NCBI RefSeq assembly: GCF_030272615.1
Contig: NC_081414.1
Coordinates: 914,943,648-915,007,647 of the forward strand
Direction of reading: 5' to 3'
DNA length: 64,000 nt
Origin: Cryptomeria japonica
Taxonomy: Eukaryota > Streptophyta > Pinopsida > Cupressales > Cupressaceae
Shown here: in pieces, positions 46,150-58,800 of the stretch
Layout: every line of letters starts with the position of its first letter
Numbering within the stretch: position 1 is the stretch's first letter
Notes under the pieces: model-generated
Database searches by the model: none
Told to the model about the DNA's origin: nothing
What the model saw: the letters and a program-made list of their open reading frames with translations, nothing else
Position numbers and translations under genes: made by a program

Positions 46150-47583
46150 ATGGCAGAAAAGGAAGTTGTGAAAAGATTAAATTTTGGTGATGAATCTAAT
46201 CCTAAAATGGTAACAATTGGCAAATGTTGCTCTTCTGAGGAAAAACAAATACTTAGTGGGTTACTGAAGGAATACATTGATGTATTTGATTGGTCTTATG
46301 ATGATTTGAAGGAGTTTAAGAATGGGTTGTTTCAACATCAAATTTCGTTGAAGCCTGGTGTGTCTCCTTTCAGACAAAAATTGAGAAATTTCAATCCCAT
46401 GATGGCAGACACAATTTTTAAAGAGGTAGATAAAATTCTTAAAGCCAGAATTATATATCCAATTCATCACTCTACCTGGGTAGCCAATATTGTGCCCGTG
46501 AGGAAGAAGATTGGGGAAATTCAGATTTGTGTAGATTTTTGCAATCTAAATCAGGCAAGTCTTAAGGATAACTATACTTTACCCAACATGGATCATATTT
46601 TGCAGATAGTATCTAGGTCAGAAATGATGTCAATGTTAGATGATTTTTCTAGTTACAATCAAATTAGTGTTGCAGAGAATGAACAATACAAGACAAATTT
46701 CATCACTCCATGGGGAACATTTGCATATAATCGTATGCCATTTGGTTTGATAAATACTGGAGTAACTTTTCAAAGGGCCATGGATTCTTCTTTTAGGGAT
46801 TTTCATGATAGAATTATTGTTGTTTACCTAGATGACTTGACAATGTTTTCTAAAGATAGGAAGAATCATCTCAAAGATCTGAGGGCAGTTCTGGAATGTT
46901 GTCGAGAGCATGGTATCTCTTTGAACCCAAAGAAGTCAGTTTTCTATGTAACTAAGGGTAAATTGTTGGGGCATATCATTTCAAAAGAAGGTGTCAAGAT
47001 TGATCCTGAGAGAGTCAATGTAATTCAACATCTCAGCTTACCTTCAAATCGGACTGGAGTAGGGTCTTTCTTTGGCCAGGTGAATTTCCTAAGACGGTTT
47101 GTACCTGAATTTGTAGAAACTACCAAGCATATCATCATCTTGTTGAGCGAAAGGCATCCTTTCAAATGGACTAAAGAAGCCAAAGAAGCTTTTGAAAGAA
47201 TCAAGAGTTCAATTGCTAATGCACCAACTCTCATCAACCTGGATTTCAAAAAAGATTTCATTATATATTGCTATGCCTCAGAACATACAATGTCGGGAAT
47301 ATTGTTATAGGTAGATGAATCTGGGATTGAAGCACCTATAATGTTCATGAGTGTTCCTCTCAAGAAGCATGAGCTTAAGTATTCACTCTCAAAGAAACAA
47401 GCCCTTGTTGTGCTTAAAGATATAAAACAATTTTGGTATTACATTTTGCACTCTCATTCTATGATTTTTGTTCTAGATTCTGCAGTGAAAAGCATTTTAA
47501 CTTAGCAAGAAGTCAAACTCAATAAAAGAGCGACATGGGTAACAAAAATTCAAGAATACGATCTATACATTCGCCCTACAAAG
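46150..47583 (+). pseudogene. Gypsy2 reverse transcriptase and degenerate RNase H
   Basis: Copies element RNA into DNA. The open part (386 codons, start at 46150) has the RT motifs GVSPFRQKLRNF, WVANIVPVRKK, ICVDFCNLNQA, TPWGTFAYNRMPFGL and the active site IVVYLDDLTMFS. The thumb/connection has GKLLGHIISKEGVKIDP, FFGQVNFLRRFVPEF and HPFKWTKEA. The linked RNase H reads DFIIYCYASEHTMSGILL, lacking the first catalytic Asp (DASD becomes YASE), with stops at 47308 and about 47503. The ancestral RNase H therefore looks lost or dead, while the upstream RNase H keeps its residues. Confidence 0.93.
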
Positions 47584-48940
47584 ATGGTTAAAGGACAAGG
47601 CTTATGCAAATTAATAGCAGAAAATAAGATGGAAACAGAAAAAGAGTTACCATTGATCCTATTTATTGGATTGCAAGATACGTGGTTTTCTGATGTAGCC
47701 TACTATTTGACTTACGACAGCTACCCAAGTCATTTGTCAGCTAAAGAGCAAAGGAATCTCAAGTTAAAAGTAGCTAAGTATGTTATTTGGCAAGATGTTC
47801 TATACAAAAAAGGTTTGGATGATACTTATTTAAGGTGTGTGGATAAGCCTCAACAGCAAAAGCTTCTAAAAGTTTATCATGGTGAAGCCTGCGATGGGCA
47901 TTTCTCATCCTCTGTAACTGCTTTTAAGATTTTAAGAAATTGCTTTTATTGGCATGGTATGTTTCGGGATGCATATGTTTATGTTAAGAGATGTGAAAAA
48001 TGCCAACTCTTTTCCGGGAAACCACATTTAGTAGCTCTGCCTTTAAAGCCTGTGGTAATAGATGAACCCTTCAAACAATGGGGTATTGATTTCATTGGGC
48101 CAAGAAATCCTCATTCCAGTGCTAGTCATATGTACATTTTGACAACAACTTTTACTAAGTGGGTGGAGGTTGTTCCCACTAAGAAGGTGAATTCAAAGGT
48201 CGTATGTAACTTTCTTAAGGATTGCATTTTGGTCCATTTTGGGTTCCCTCAGAAGATTGTTGCAGATAATGCATCATATTTCTCCTCTGAAGAACTGACT
48301 ATGTTTTTCTATGAATATAAAATTAATCTCTCACATTCCTCTAATTACTTTCCATAAGGTAATGGACTCATAGAATCAAGCAACAAGAACCTGGTAGCAA
48401 TTATGAAGAAGCTGGTGATGAAAATGCTTGAAACTGGCATAAGAAGGTATATGAAGCCTTATGGGTGGACAAAATTACACCTAAAAGAGCCATTGGAATG
48501 GCACCTTTTGAGCTTCTGTATGGGATTGGCACAAAAAATTCTTTACCCCTAGAATTATCGGGAGCCAAACTTCAAACAGTAGTTGAAGATTCTTTTTTCC
48601 ACAATGCTCTAGAGAAGAGGGTTATGTATTTGATGAAGTTGGAAGAAGAAAGAGAAATGTTAGTGGATAGAATTACTGAGCATCAGAATAGAGTGAAGAA
48701 GATCTTTGACATGAGATCTCAGCCACGAGGTTTCCTTAAAGGAGATGATGTACTGCTATGGGATAAAAGGAAAGAACCAAAGGGTGCCCACGGTAAATTT
48801 GACACATTGTGGAAAGGCCCATTCAAGATCTGTGAAGTGGTGGGATAAAATGATTTTAGACTCAACTATGACGATGGAACGGTTATGCCCTACACCTACA
48901 ATGGGAAGGACCTCAAGCTCTACAAACTGTGAAATATGTG
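47584..48940 (+). pseudogene. Gypsy2 integrase
   Basis: Inserts the DNA copy into the genome. The same frame as RT runs to the stop at 48355. The zinc domain at about 47870-48030 has YHGEACDGHFS and RCEKCQLF. The catalytic core has WGIDFIGPRN (D), KIVADNASYFSS (D) and, after a stop and frame change, GNGLIESSNKN (E) at about 48370. From 48465 the core end and C-terminal part follow: KRAIGMAPFELLYG, LMKLEEEREMLVDRITEHQN and KFDTLWKGPFKI. No chromodomain was seen, as expected for Tat. Broken by a few stops and one shift. Confidence 0.92.
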
Positions 48941-49098
48941 ATTAAGAGTCCCTGTATATAGTAGTTTAGGTGTTTTGTTTTGTGTCTGTTTGGTGTGAGT
49001 CCTCTTTTGTCCCCCTTTCTATTTTTGGTTGTGCGAAACCAGAGATTTAGAGTTCTTTGTATTTTCCTTCACAAAATACAATCCCCAGTCAGAGCCAA
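48941..49098 (+). other. Gypsy2 sequence between integrase and the 3' LTR
   Basis: About 160 bp, pyrimidine-rich in the middle. A polypurine tract should lie at the end, but only 'cccagtcagagccaa' is present before the LTR, so the tract is either mutated or unusual. Confidence 0.5.
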
Positions 49099-50065
49099 TA
49101 TTACCTCGTTATTCATCCTTCATAACAGGAGTAAATCACCCTATAAAATTTTATTTGAAGTCCTTATCTTTCTTGGAGTTCCTCGATTCAATCCTTAATC
49201 CATTTGTAGATTGTCTTTTAATCTGAAATGCCAAGTTTTAATGAGTGGTTTGAACCCCATGAACTCATTGAACCTTTTTGAAGCAAGTTTATAACGTCCA
49301 TTTAGGTTCCGCAGGTTCTTAGGTGTCTAGGAGGTTTTCATACAAACATTCACTCAAAGTGTTTTGCAGTGGTTCTTTTAATGGTTGTGTTTGATAATGT
49401 GTTATATCATCTCTCTCTAGGTTGTGAACTTTTTGAACTTAGTTCAAATGGTTCGAGGGTGTTCAACATGTTCAACGTGGTTCAAAAGGTCAACAACACT
49501 TAACATAGTTAATCCTTTCAGAAGAGAATTTTCTTGGCACGGTGTACACCTTGAACTACTTGAACTCTCGTGAAGTCAATTCAGATTGTTCATGCGTGTT
49601 CAAATCAGGTAGGTCCCATGAGCTAAAAGATATGATGGTGCACTTATTGCCAAGTATAATGAATATTGAACCATATCTTTGGTGATGTCAATTCTTTGTG
49701 TTTTCAAGGCAAGTAATCATTTCGGGAACTAGTGGTTACTACAAAAACACTACCATGCATTCAATGCATGTGTACGATGTCCAATCCAAAAGCTCAGCAC
49801 ATTTAAATTGGCGATTAGAATTAATGCACTTAATAAGTGTGTATCATTTCTTTTGCTATAAGGTATGAAGGGATTAATTCTTTGAAAATTTGTTCCTCAT
49901 TACTGTGGAGTTACTTTTCTTGGACAGAAGGGTTGTTTGCTGGTAGTCATCTGATTGCTCTCAACTGTGAAGGTGAGTTTGTTTCCTATCCTCTCCAGTG
50001 ATTTTTACCTGCTTTTCCTCTCTCATAATAAGATTTGCTGAGAAAATAAGGCTTGTCATTTATGA

Positions 50066-53000
50066 ATTATTAAGTCTACATTGCACCTTTTCAGGAACAT
50101 CTTTAGTCTTACATGTACATAGCCCATAGTCAGTGATACATACTTAAAAGGGGAAAATCTTGAAGTTTTAAAGGAAAGGGTGTTCAAGGGAATTGATGGT
50201 TCCTTTGGTGTGGAAATTCTGAGTAGTGGTCTCATAGAAGCGGCAGCTTGCCCCCAACTATCCCTTGCCCAGAACTAGTTAGAGAGTCTATTGCTAGGTA
50301 TGATCCAATTTCTGAGACCATCAAAAGAGATAATGGTGAAACCCTTCTTGCCATTAACCGTGAAGTCATTTCCTCCATTTTTAGACTATCTGATTACAAG
50401 TTCTCGAGCTTTTCTCTTGACCAATCAATTACTGAGTTCAACACATATAGAACCGAGCACCTGAATAATGTAGTGAAATATTGGTTGAAGATTCCCCAAA
50501 GGGGTGGCTCCAGGTTGCCCAAGAATCCCAACAAGAACAATATGCTTCCCCACATTCATGATGTCATGTTTCTATTGCACTGAGTCAGAGGCTCGACATA
50601 GGCCTACAGTTTTGACGACTAGATTTATTGCTATGTACAACTGGTACTAGAAGGAAAGCAATACCTCGATTGGGCAGAGTTGATCACCGATTCCATGAGG
50701 GAGCAGTTGAGTATGGCCAAACAGTTCAAGTAGAATTTCTTCATGTCCTCATATCTGATATATTGCTTGGCATGTGTTAAGGAGATATTGGGAATACCTA
50801 AGCAACTCACTGAGGAAGAGGTCTCTGTATATGATTTTTACCCTATGTTACAAAAGGATAATGCTTTGCAAGACTTTAGGAGGGTACATAATGCCTTCCT
50901 CGGAGATTTGTGTTACGAAACAGGCATTATTGAAGAGATTTGGCAGTTTCTTTATCCAGTTCCCTCACTTTTGCTACATAAGAGTAGGCGATTTTGAGGA
51001 AGAGCCCTTCAAGCTTCCTCGTTTTTGTTCAGATTGTTTTGTTTTGGCAGAGATTTGTAGGCAGTTGGCTACTATGATTAAGAAGGCTCAACCCAGGGAT
51101 AAATGGGAGGATCATTTTCCTATTCAGTTGGGTATTTTATCCCGCAGTTCAATGTCAGATGATTTGAGCATTGGAGCGGACTTGAAAAACTTTAATTTTC
51201 CACTCTACCACGAAAGAAAAGGCTTTGACAATAAAGGTTTCTCACGAAGTCTTGGTCTGATGTCGTACCTCCCAATTCCACATCTAGAGGACTTCTGGGA
51301 AGATTGCGGTGATGAGGTTGAGGTGTTCAAGAGGGAAAACATTAGAATGGTGTTGGAGGAAGTAATTTCACTGTAGGTGAAGCTTGACATAAATGGGCTT
51401 GAAGAAGATTATCTGGAGCTGTTTGAACCTGGATACTTAGACCAAGCTGAAACCGTAGTGTCCTGCATCAACTGGGATTTGGAAGAAGAGGAAGATATAC
51501 AGCTAAAAACAAAAAGGGTTTTGGGGAGAACCACAAAAAGGGCTGGTAGGAAGAGAGCAGTAAGATTAGGCACCAAGTCTAACTCCACGAGAAATAGTGA
51601 GGTTACTCTGCATTCACCAAAGCATTTTTCTAATCACACTTCTATGCCTGTTCATGCATGTAACGATAAAAAGCCATCTCACATTAGGCACAAGCCTAAT
51701 CTGGCTCTGGACTTCTCTTCTCCTCGACATACCAGATCACAAAGTGCTACACAGAAAAGAATGGACCAGACCAAAGATACAAAGGCAAAGGATAAAACTC
51801 TTGATGCTCATATATTTGAAGTTGAAGATCTTGATAGTGACATTGTCAACACCATGAATTCCCATGTGGTAATGGTAGCCATGATGCCACCCCCTAAGGT
51901 GATTGGAGGAACAACCATTTCAAGTGCAACTCCTAAGTGGCTAACCACTTCAGTAAGCAAAAAATGAAGTCTCATCCTTGTGACCATCTCAATTTAGGAC
52001 ATGGTAGTTAAGTACACAGAGAAAGGCCCTAAGCAAAAGAAGTTCAAAACAACTACCAGACTGGACAATGATGAAGGAACTGGAAAGTGGGTTGCCGAGA
52101 TTGCCTCTTACAGGCCCAAAGATGAAGATAAGGAAGTCAGTGCAGAGGAATTTGAGATCACCAAGGTGGAGCTTGAGAACATGAGTAGGGATTTGGATAA
52201 TCATTTCTTCTAGGTATCAGCTAAGAAAATGCTCACCAGGTCGGAAAAAGGTGGGCGGGAGAAGAGAGAGCTAAAGCGGCATATAAGCATTCTTGCTCAA
52301 TTCATTGATAACAGCGGTTACTTTGGAGCACTTCCCATATCCCATGCTACAGATAGCTTTGACCCTACTTCACCAGAGAATAAAAAGCTAATGAGTCAGG
52401 TTCAACGAGCTAAAAGCATTGCAGAGGCTATGGAGAGATGGATAGAAGGAGTAATGAAAGACGTAAAAAAGTATATCACAAGCTCCAGGAAGTTATGCGA
52501 TGAGATGCAGAGCCTCATTGCAGAAATTCAAAACCTGATTTTGCCATGGGAGAAAGAGGAACATAAATGGGAAAATGTCTTGCCTATGCTCACCAAAATA
52601 GAAGAGTACGGAGCCACCACATTCCAGACAGAATATTCAATCAAGTTGGTAACCAATGAATGCCAACTCTTCATATTGAAAAAGACCATAATGTGGCGGG
52701 TACTCACATTCAAGTCTATGATTTCCGATGCCAAGACTTCTATTTATGAACTTCAGGACCTCCAAAGAAGTTTAGTTAATGACAACAAAGTGGTTAATCC
52801 AGACCATGATTGGCAGCTGGGGATTTGTGGACTGAACACATAGGACGCGATAAAGGCTTTCAGGGTATACATGGAGAAAGTTAAAGCTAAAGGAAATTTC
52901 ACCCGTGAAGATATAACACAAGTTTCTCCGATCGAGTCCATGACATTTATCGGTAACGATCAGTTATCGAAGCATGCTGAGAAAATGGTGAAGCATAGAT

Positions 53001-53130
53001 TGGACAAAGAAGGCGCAAAGGAAAAAATCAATGCTATGAAGAATCTGAGCCAATCTATAATCCAGGACTTGCAACTGCCCACGATGCCCAAGAAAGCGGA
53101 GGAGAAGATGATGATGGAAAAGGAGCATAA
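50066..53130 (+). pseudogene. Second copy of the long unknown frame, in the Gypsy2 3' LTR
   Basis: This copy is more open than the left one downstream of 50774. A single frame from there to about 53135 is broken only at 51374 (TAG), 51965 (TGA), 52211 (TAG) and 52841 (TAG), each explained by one C-to-T type change from a Gln or Trp codon. The start ATG seen in the left copy is ATT here. A net 38-bp deletion near 50918 shifts the first third out of frame. Continuous blocks are 51377-51967, 52001-52213 and 52229-52843. Motifs are the same as in the left copy: YVQLVLEGKQYLDWAEL, FFIQFPHFCYIRVGDFEEE, AGRKRAVRLGTKS and AKSIAEAMERWIEGVMKDV. Function unknown. Confidence 0.7.
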
Positions 53131-53453
53131 CGTGTTGATAATGCTCTGTTTTATTTTATGTATTTTTCATGATCTTGCAAATGACTCTGGGACATCTGTC
53201 CCAAATATACTTTGTTGGTTTTCATAACTGATTCAGAGGAGGTCAAGTTTTTAGGGAGACCTCCTCCGTTTTAAAGACTATAATTTAGATTAAGATAGAC
53301 AGAATAAGGGTTAGATTTTGGTTAGAATTCTATTAGTTTTTACTTAGTTTTTCTGGTTTTTAGAAGTTCTGTTTTGTTGAAGGAAGTCATTAGACTTTAA
53401 AAATCTGGAATTGAAAAGGATTTATACATGTATTGTTGTGTCTTTGTCACATA

Positions 53454-53455
<2 letters not shown>

Positions 53456-53521
<66 letters not shown>
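53456..53521. repeat. (AT)n dinucleotide tract in the Gypsy2 3' LTR
   Basis: About 32 AT units; the matching place in the 5' LTR (42466-42479) has only about seven. The expansion therefore happened after insertion, or contraction in the other copy. Confidence 0.95.
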
Positions 53522-53523
<2 letters not shown>

Positions 53524-54073
53524 GATCATATTGTTTTTGGGAGAAGGAAAACCTTTGAGTTTTGAATCTGTGTAGTGATATATCTTTGCATATATTGATC
53601 TAATCAAACGACAGTGATTGCCTTTCTGATGCAGAATATTATTATTATTCTGGGACTCCTTCCTATGAGATTTTAAAAGATATGTGCTTGAAAAGAGATT
53701 TTATTTCTCTTATCTGTTTTTATGAACTGTCAAACTAGTGTTTTGAACTTTGTTTCGATCACTTCCATTTCTCATGTTGAAGCATTTTGAAGAATAATTT
53801 TTCTCTGAAATATGTGTAAATCATTAGCCTCTCATCTAAGAATGAAGTAGGTAGCCTTACATGCTTTCAAGTTAAAAGTATACCAATTAAATTTAATTAG
53901 ATTATTCCCTGAATAACTAATGGAGGAAGTTGTACCTATCAAAAATTCAGAGGGAAGTAGTATATGTTACACTTACCCAGCTGTTTAGTTGAAGTTTTGT
54001 CTTTTAAAGAAGGAAACAAAGTTTGAAATTAATTAATTTGAAGAAAGGCAAAAATCTATCCACTAGCAATATC

Positions 54074-54931
54074 CAAAATCTAAATATTAAAAGAAAATGT
54101 TAAGAATCATTAGAATTATCAAATGTACTGACCTAAATGACTCAAGAATTTAATTGCCTTAGAAAGGCTCTAAATTGGTCTACATTACTACATCATAGCA
54201 TGTTTGATATGTTTATAAACTTGTACTACTTCATAGGCACTAGACTTGCTATCCAAACAAGATAAGCTCGTCTCCTATTACCTTCAAGAAACATCAATTA
54301 TGTGTATTAGCACAGAAAACAATTTAGGAATTCGGGTTAAGAAGAAAAGAGAATATGTTTAGTGTGACAAAGAACAAGGCCACACAATGGGGACAAGATC
54401 GGATGACATGGTTGCATCCAAGATAATGCTGTATTGTCTAACAGTCTTTTGGAATAAATTGTTATATGTAAATACTTGTACAATGTAAATTTTTTTTTTC
54501 TAAACATATTTTTAAATCAACCTCTAAAATCAAACATGACTTTCCACCAAAATTGCAAAGCATCTCTTTTCATTCCTTCTTTTTCATAACAGTGTTTCCC
54601 TCACGTTCAATGGTGGTCTCCATTAATTAAACCATTGTAACATGGGCATCCAAAAGTCTGTACATAATGTTTTATTCTCCTTGTAGAGGAGCAACTAATA
54701 GACAATGCAATTGTTACTTTTTTATGGAATTGAATAACAAGGGCAAAACCAAAATATAGATTACATAGTATATCGAAAATCCATTGAAGGAATTGACTTT
54801 ATCCTGATTTGTTAATTTGACTTGATCAATTCAAGTCATCTTGAACAATTATTCTTTTTTTAATAAATCACCTAATAGAACTCCACAAAATATAAGGTGT
54901 TGGTGGAGCATACAATCTATGGACTAAGCAA
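54074..54931. other. No supported gene; 3' flank of the laccase pseudogene
   Basis: AT-rich DNA between the Gypsy2 target duplication and the laccase stop codon. It may include the laccase 3' untranslated region. No frame or repeat recognised. Confidence 0.5.
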
Positions 54932-55488
54932 CTAGCATCTGGGAAGATTAGGAGGAGGAGGCTCCAAACTTGACAAGTAATTTGGGCCATTGTTCACCAC
55001 AAACACCGTATTCAATCCCCATGTCAAATAATCATCAAAATGACAATGCAAATACCAAACACCTGCATAAAAAATAATCATTCACTCTATTACATATTTT
55101 ATCCTAAATTTAGCTTCAAAGCACATAAGTTAATTATGGGAGGATTAAAATCGTATATTTGTTAACTGAGTGCAGCCCATCCATTTAGAGGCACCCCAAC
55201 TATATTCCTCAGTGGCGGATCGACCAAATTGAAATTGGGCGGATCTGTTTGATCATTATAGTTTCCAAAACCATTTCCCACCACAAAAAAATCATAAATG
55301 TGAAGATGCATTGGATGGTCATCTGCCTAGAAGATATTTGTTCCCTGGTACACAACCTGAACTGTAATTGAAGACTTTCACTTTTGTGCCAAAAGTTGGT
55401 GCCTAGATAGTTTTTGGGGTATTATCCCCAGTATAGTGGAATACAATTGGGGGATTTGAAGGGAAATCTGTAGTAAAGGCTAAAAGAC

Positions 55489-55828
55489 TGTTAAAATATT
55501 CAAAATACACTCAAAAACTGAAAGAGAATTAACACAAATTCAGAATTGAATAAATATGCAAATTGTATTCTGAAACTGATATTGAAAAAAACTCTCACCA
55601 AAATTACAACAACAGTAATTGCCTTATAGACAATCATTTTCCTAAGAATAGGAAAAACAAAAACTTAAAACAATAAAACTAAAAAATCTGGTTTATATCT
55701 AGAACTATAAAACTTATTCTATCCTATCTTAGCAATAAGATTGTTGATTAACAAAAACAAATAAAACAAGAAAGTTGTTTTATTTCCTCCAGCGATCAAC
55801 TCCAATGCATCATTCATCTTTATCTTCA
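55489..55828 (-). repeat. Copia3 3' LTR (minus orientation)
   Basis: 340 bp, partner of 59949-60331. It lacks the internal duplication seen in the other copy. Confidence 0.93.
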
Positions 55829-55850
55829 AACTCCCCCTGAATGATGAATG
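55829..55850 (-). promoter_or_regulatory. Copia3 polypurine tract
   Basis: Minus strand: ttcagggggagtt immediately before the 3' LTR. Confidence 0.85.
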
Positions 55851-55852
55851 GA

Positions 55853-58800
55853 GGTAAGTCCCAACTAATTTCTAAAAGTAACAAAAGCTTCTACTGGAAG
55901 CGCTTTGGTGAAGATATCAGTAACTTGCTCAGAGGAAGGACAAAACTGCAACTCCACTTGTCCATCTTGAACCAAGTCACAAATGTAATGATGATAGATC
56001 TCTATGTGCTTCGTTCTGGCATGAAACACAAGATTATTTGTCATGGCAATAGTGCTATTGTTATCGCAATAAATGGTGGTTGGATGCTTCAGAACCAAAT
56101 ATAGATCTGTCAATATCTTTCTTATCCATACTGCTTGAGAACATGTCAACTAAGCTACCATGTATTCCGCTTCTGCTGAAGAAAGAGCCACTGTTGCCTG
56201 TTTCTTACTACTCCAGAATACAACTCCAGAGCTAAATGAAAAAACATAACCAGATGTAGATTTCCTATCATCCACTAAACCGACCCAATCTGAATTTGTG
56301 TAACCAACTAGTTCAAACTTATTAGTGGGAGAATACTAAATGCCAAAATTTTGTGTAACACTCACATACCTCAAAATTCTTTTAGAAGCCCACCAATGTG
56401 ATTCATGTGGATCTTGCATGAACTGAGAGACGAGGCTCATAACATACATAATATCAGGCCTACTAGTTGTGAGGTACATGAGGCTACCAACAAAACTCCT
56501 ATACCGAGTTGCATCAACCTTGGGACTAGCATCTACCTTGGTTAGTTTTTCACCAAGTGCTACAGGGGTTGGAAATGCTTTGCATGCCACCATGTTAAAC
56601 TTCTTCAATAAATCAGCTATATGCTTGGATTGAGAAATAAATATACCTTCTAATGTTTGTTGTACGTCCACACCAAGAAAATAGTTCATAAGTCCCAAAT
56701 CTGACATTTCAAACTCTTGTTTCATTTCTGCTTGAAACTTCTCCATGAGAGCTTTGCTATTACCTATATAAATTAAATCATCAACATAGAGGTAAACTAT
56801 GAGAATATCATTACCAATACGTTGGACATACAAGGTGGGTTTTGAGTGGCTTCTATTGAATCCTTTCTTCATAAAATAATTGTCAATCCTAGAATACCAG
56901 GCACAAGGAGCTTGCTTCAACCCATAAAGGCCTTTCTTCAACTTGTAGACTAAGTGTTCTTTTTTTGGAACTTCATAACCCATAGGTTGTTCTACATAGA
57001 CTTCTTCATCTATGTAACCATTAAGGAATGCTAATTTCACATCCATCTAAAATATTGGCCACTTGTATTGTGCTGCAATAGCCAATATAATAATGATTGT
57101 GTCAAGTCGAGCCATAGGAGCAAAAGTTTCTGCATAATCCACTCTAGGAGTTTGTGCAAACCCCTTGGCAACTAGTCTTGCTTTATGGCATTCTACTAAA
57201 CCATCTACATGATATTTGACTTTGTAAATCCATTTCACACCAATCACCTGCTTACCTTTGGGAAGTGGAACTAATTCCCAAGTATTATTCTTATGAATGA
57301 AATTTATTTCATCATTCATAGAATTAACCCATACGGGTTTTTTCACTGCTTCTTCATACACAGAGGGTTCAGCTTTAATTGTACTAAACAAAGAAAAATT
57401 AGCAACTGGATTTATATTTGTACTCCTCTGATAAACATCAAGTAAACTTCATACCTTTCATGGAATGAATGTTGGAGGTGATGGTGGAGGTGAATCATCA
57501 CCTGAGTTTGTGCTACTTGAAGAACTAGGTGAGCTTGGAGGACTAGAACTGGAGCTAGAACTTCCACTTGAGCTTATGGTGAGAGGAGGAGGAACACTGT
57601 TATCTTCCATGTTTATGATTATTGATAGATTTTTCTGCACAACATCTTTCCACTATCATACTCCCCCTTCATCAAAAATCACATCCCGACTAACTATCCA
57701 TTGCTTTGTCTCGATATTATAGAATTTGTAGACTTTAGTTGCAGTAGAGTAGCCCACAAAGATACTAAGTTGGGATTTAGTATCCAACTTCTTTCATTTT
57801 TGAACTGGAATATGCACATATGCCAAACATCCAAAGATGTGAAGATGAGCCACTAAAGACTTGTGACCACTCTAGGCTTCCTTTGGAGTCAAATTTTGAA
57901 TTGCTTTTGTGGGACTACGGCTGAGAATATATACTGTAGTGGCAACTACTTCTCCCCAAAAACTATTTGGAATATTTTTTGTCTGCAACATGCTCCGTGC
58001 CATTTCCATAATGGTACAATTCTTTCTTTCAGCAATACCATATTGCTGAGGTGTATATGCGCTAGTAAGTTGTCTCTGGATGCCATTCTTAGCACAAAAA
58101 TTAGCAAACTCATTAGAAGTAAACTCTCCCCCTCTATCTGTTCTGAGTATCTTGATAAGATACCCACTTTGTTTTTCAGCTAGTGCTTTAAAATTCTTAA
58201 AGCATGAAAAGGCTTCAGATTTTTGCTTCAAAACATAAACCCAAGTGTGGCGAGAGTAATCATCAATGAATGTCAAAAAATAAAAGTTCTTACCCAATAA
58301 TGGCTCTTGCATATCACCACAGATGTCAGCATGCACAAGTTCTAGAGGAGATTTGGCTCTACAAGATTTTCCCACCGTAAAACTGTCTCAGTGGTGCTTG
58401 CCAAGTGCACACCCTGAACAATCTTCTTCTTTTTCCTTGATTGGAGGAAGACCTCTCACCATATTCTTCTTATTCAACAATGTTAACCCTTGAAAATTCA
58501 GATGACCATATCATTGATGCCATAACCATGAACCATATATAGTTGATTTTAGTGCATGCAACTTACTAGAAAGCAATTTGAGAGGAAACAATCTATTCTC
58601 TGTCATATAAGTCTTTGCTACAAGATGATGATTATTAGATTTATCAAAATTTTTGCAGCAGCTATCTTCAAATACAACTTTATAGTTCTTTTCTAGAAGT
58701 TGTCCTATACTCAAAAGACTATGCTGTAATTCTGGCACAAAGAAAGTATTATGGATATTTGTAGTGTCTCCTTGCTTAGTCTTGACTGGAAGGGTACCTT

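Larger units (their letters stand above)
38069..54068 (+). mobile_element. Gypsy2: complete ~16 kb Tat-like gypsy element with ~5 kb LTRs
   Basis: The LTRs are 38069-43023 (4955 bp) and 49099-54068 (4970 bp), with ends TGTTACC (TATTACC in the right copy)...CACTAGCA. The target duplication is ATATC at 38064-38068 and 54069-54073. The primer-binding site is six bases after the left LTR. Internal order is gag, protease, an extra RNase H, RT with degenerate RNase H, integrase. Each LTR also contains a broken ~1000-codon frame unrelated to gag or pol. No clear polypurine tract was found before the right LTR. The LTRs differ at many sites and by small indels, so this is not a recent insertion. Confidence 0.93.
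49099..54068 (+). repeat. Gypsy2 3' LTR, 4970 bp
   Basis: Partner of 38069-43023. It starts TATTACCTC (first G changed to A) and ends CACTAGCA followed by the ATATC duplication. The main length change is a long AT run at 53456-53520. Confidence 0.93.

Noticed and set aside
53422-53607. Frame with a Tyr-Ile repeat
   Set aside because: Reading of the AT dinucleotide tract in the Gypsy2 LTR.
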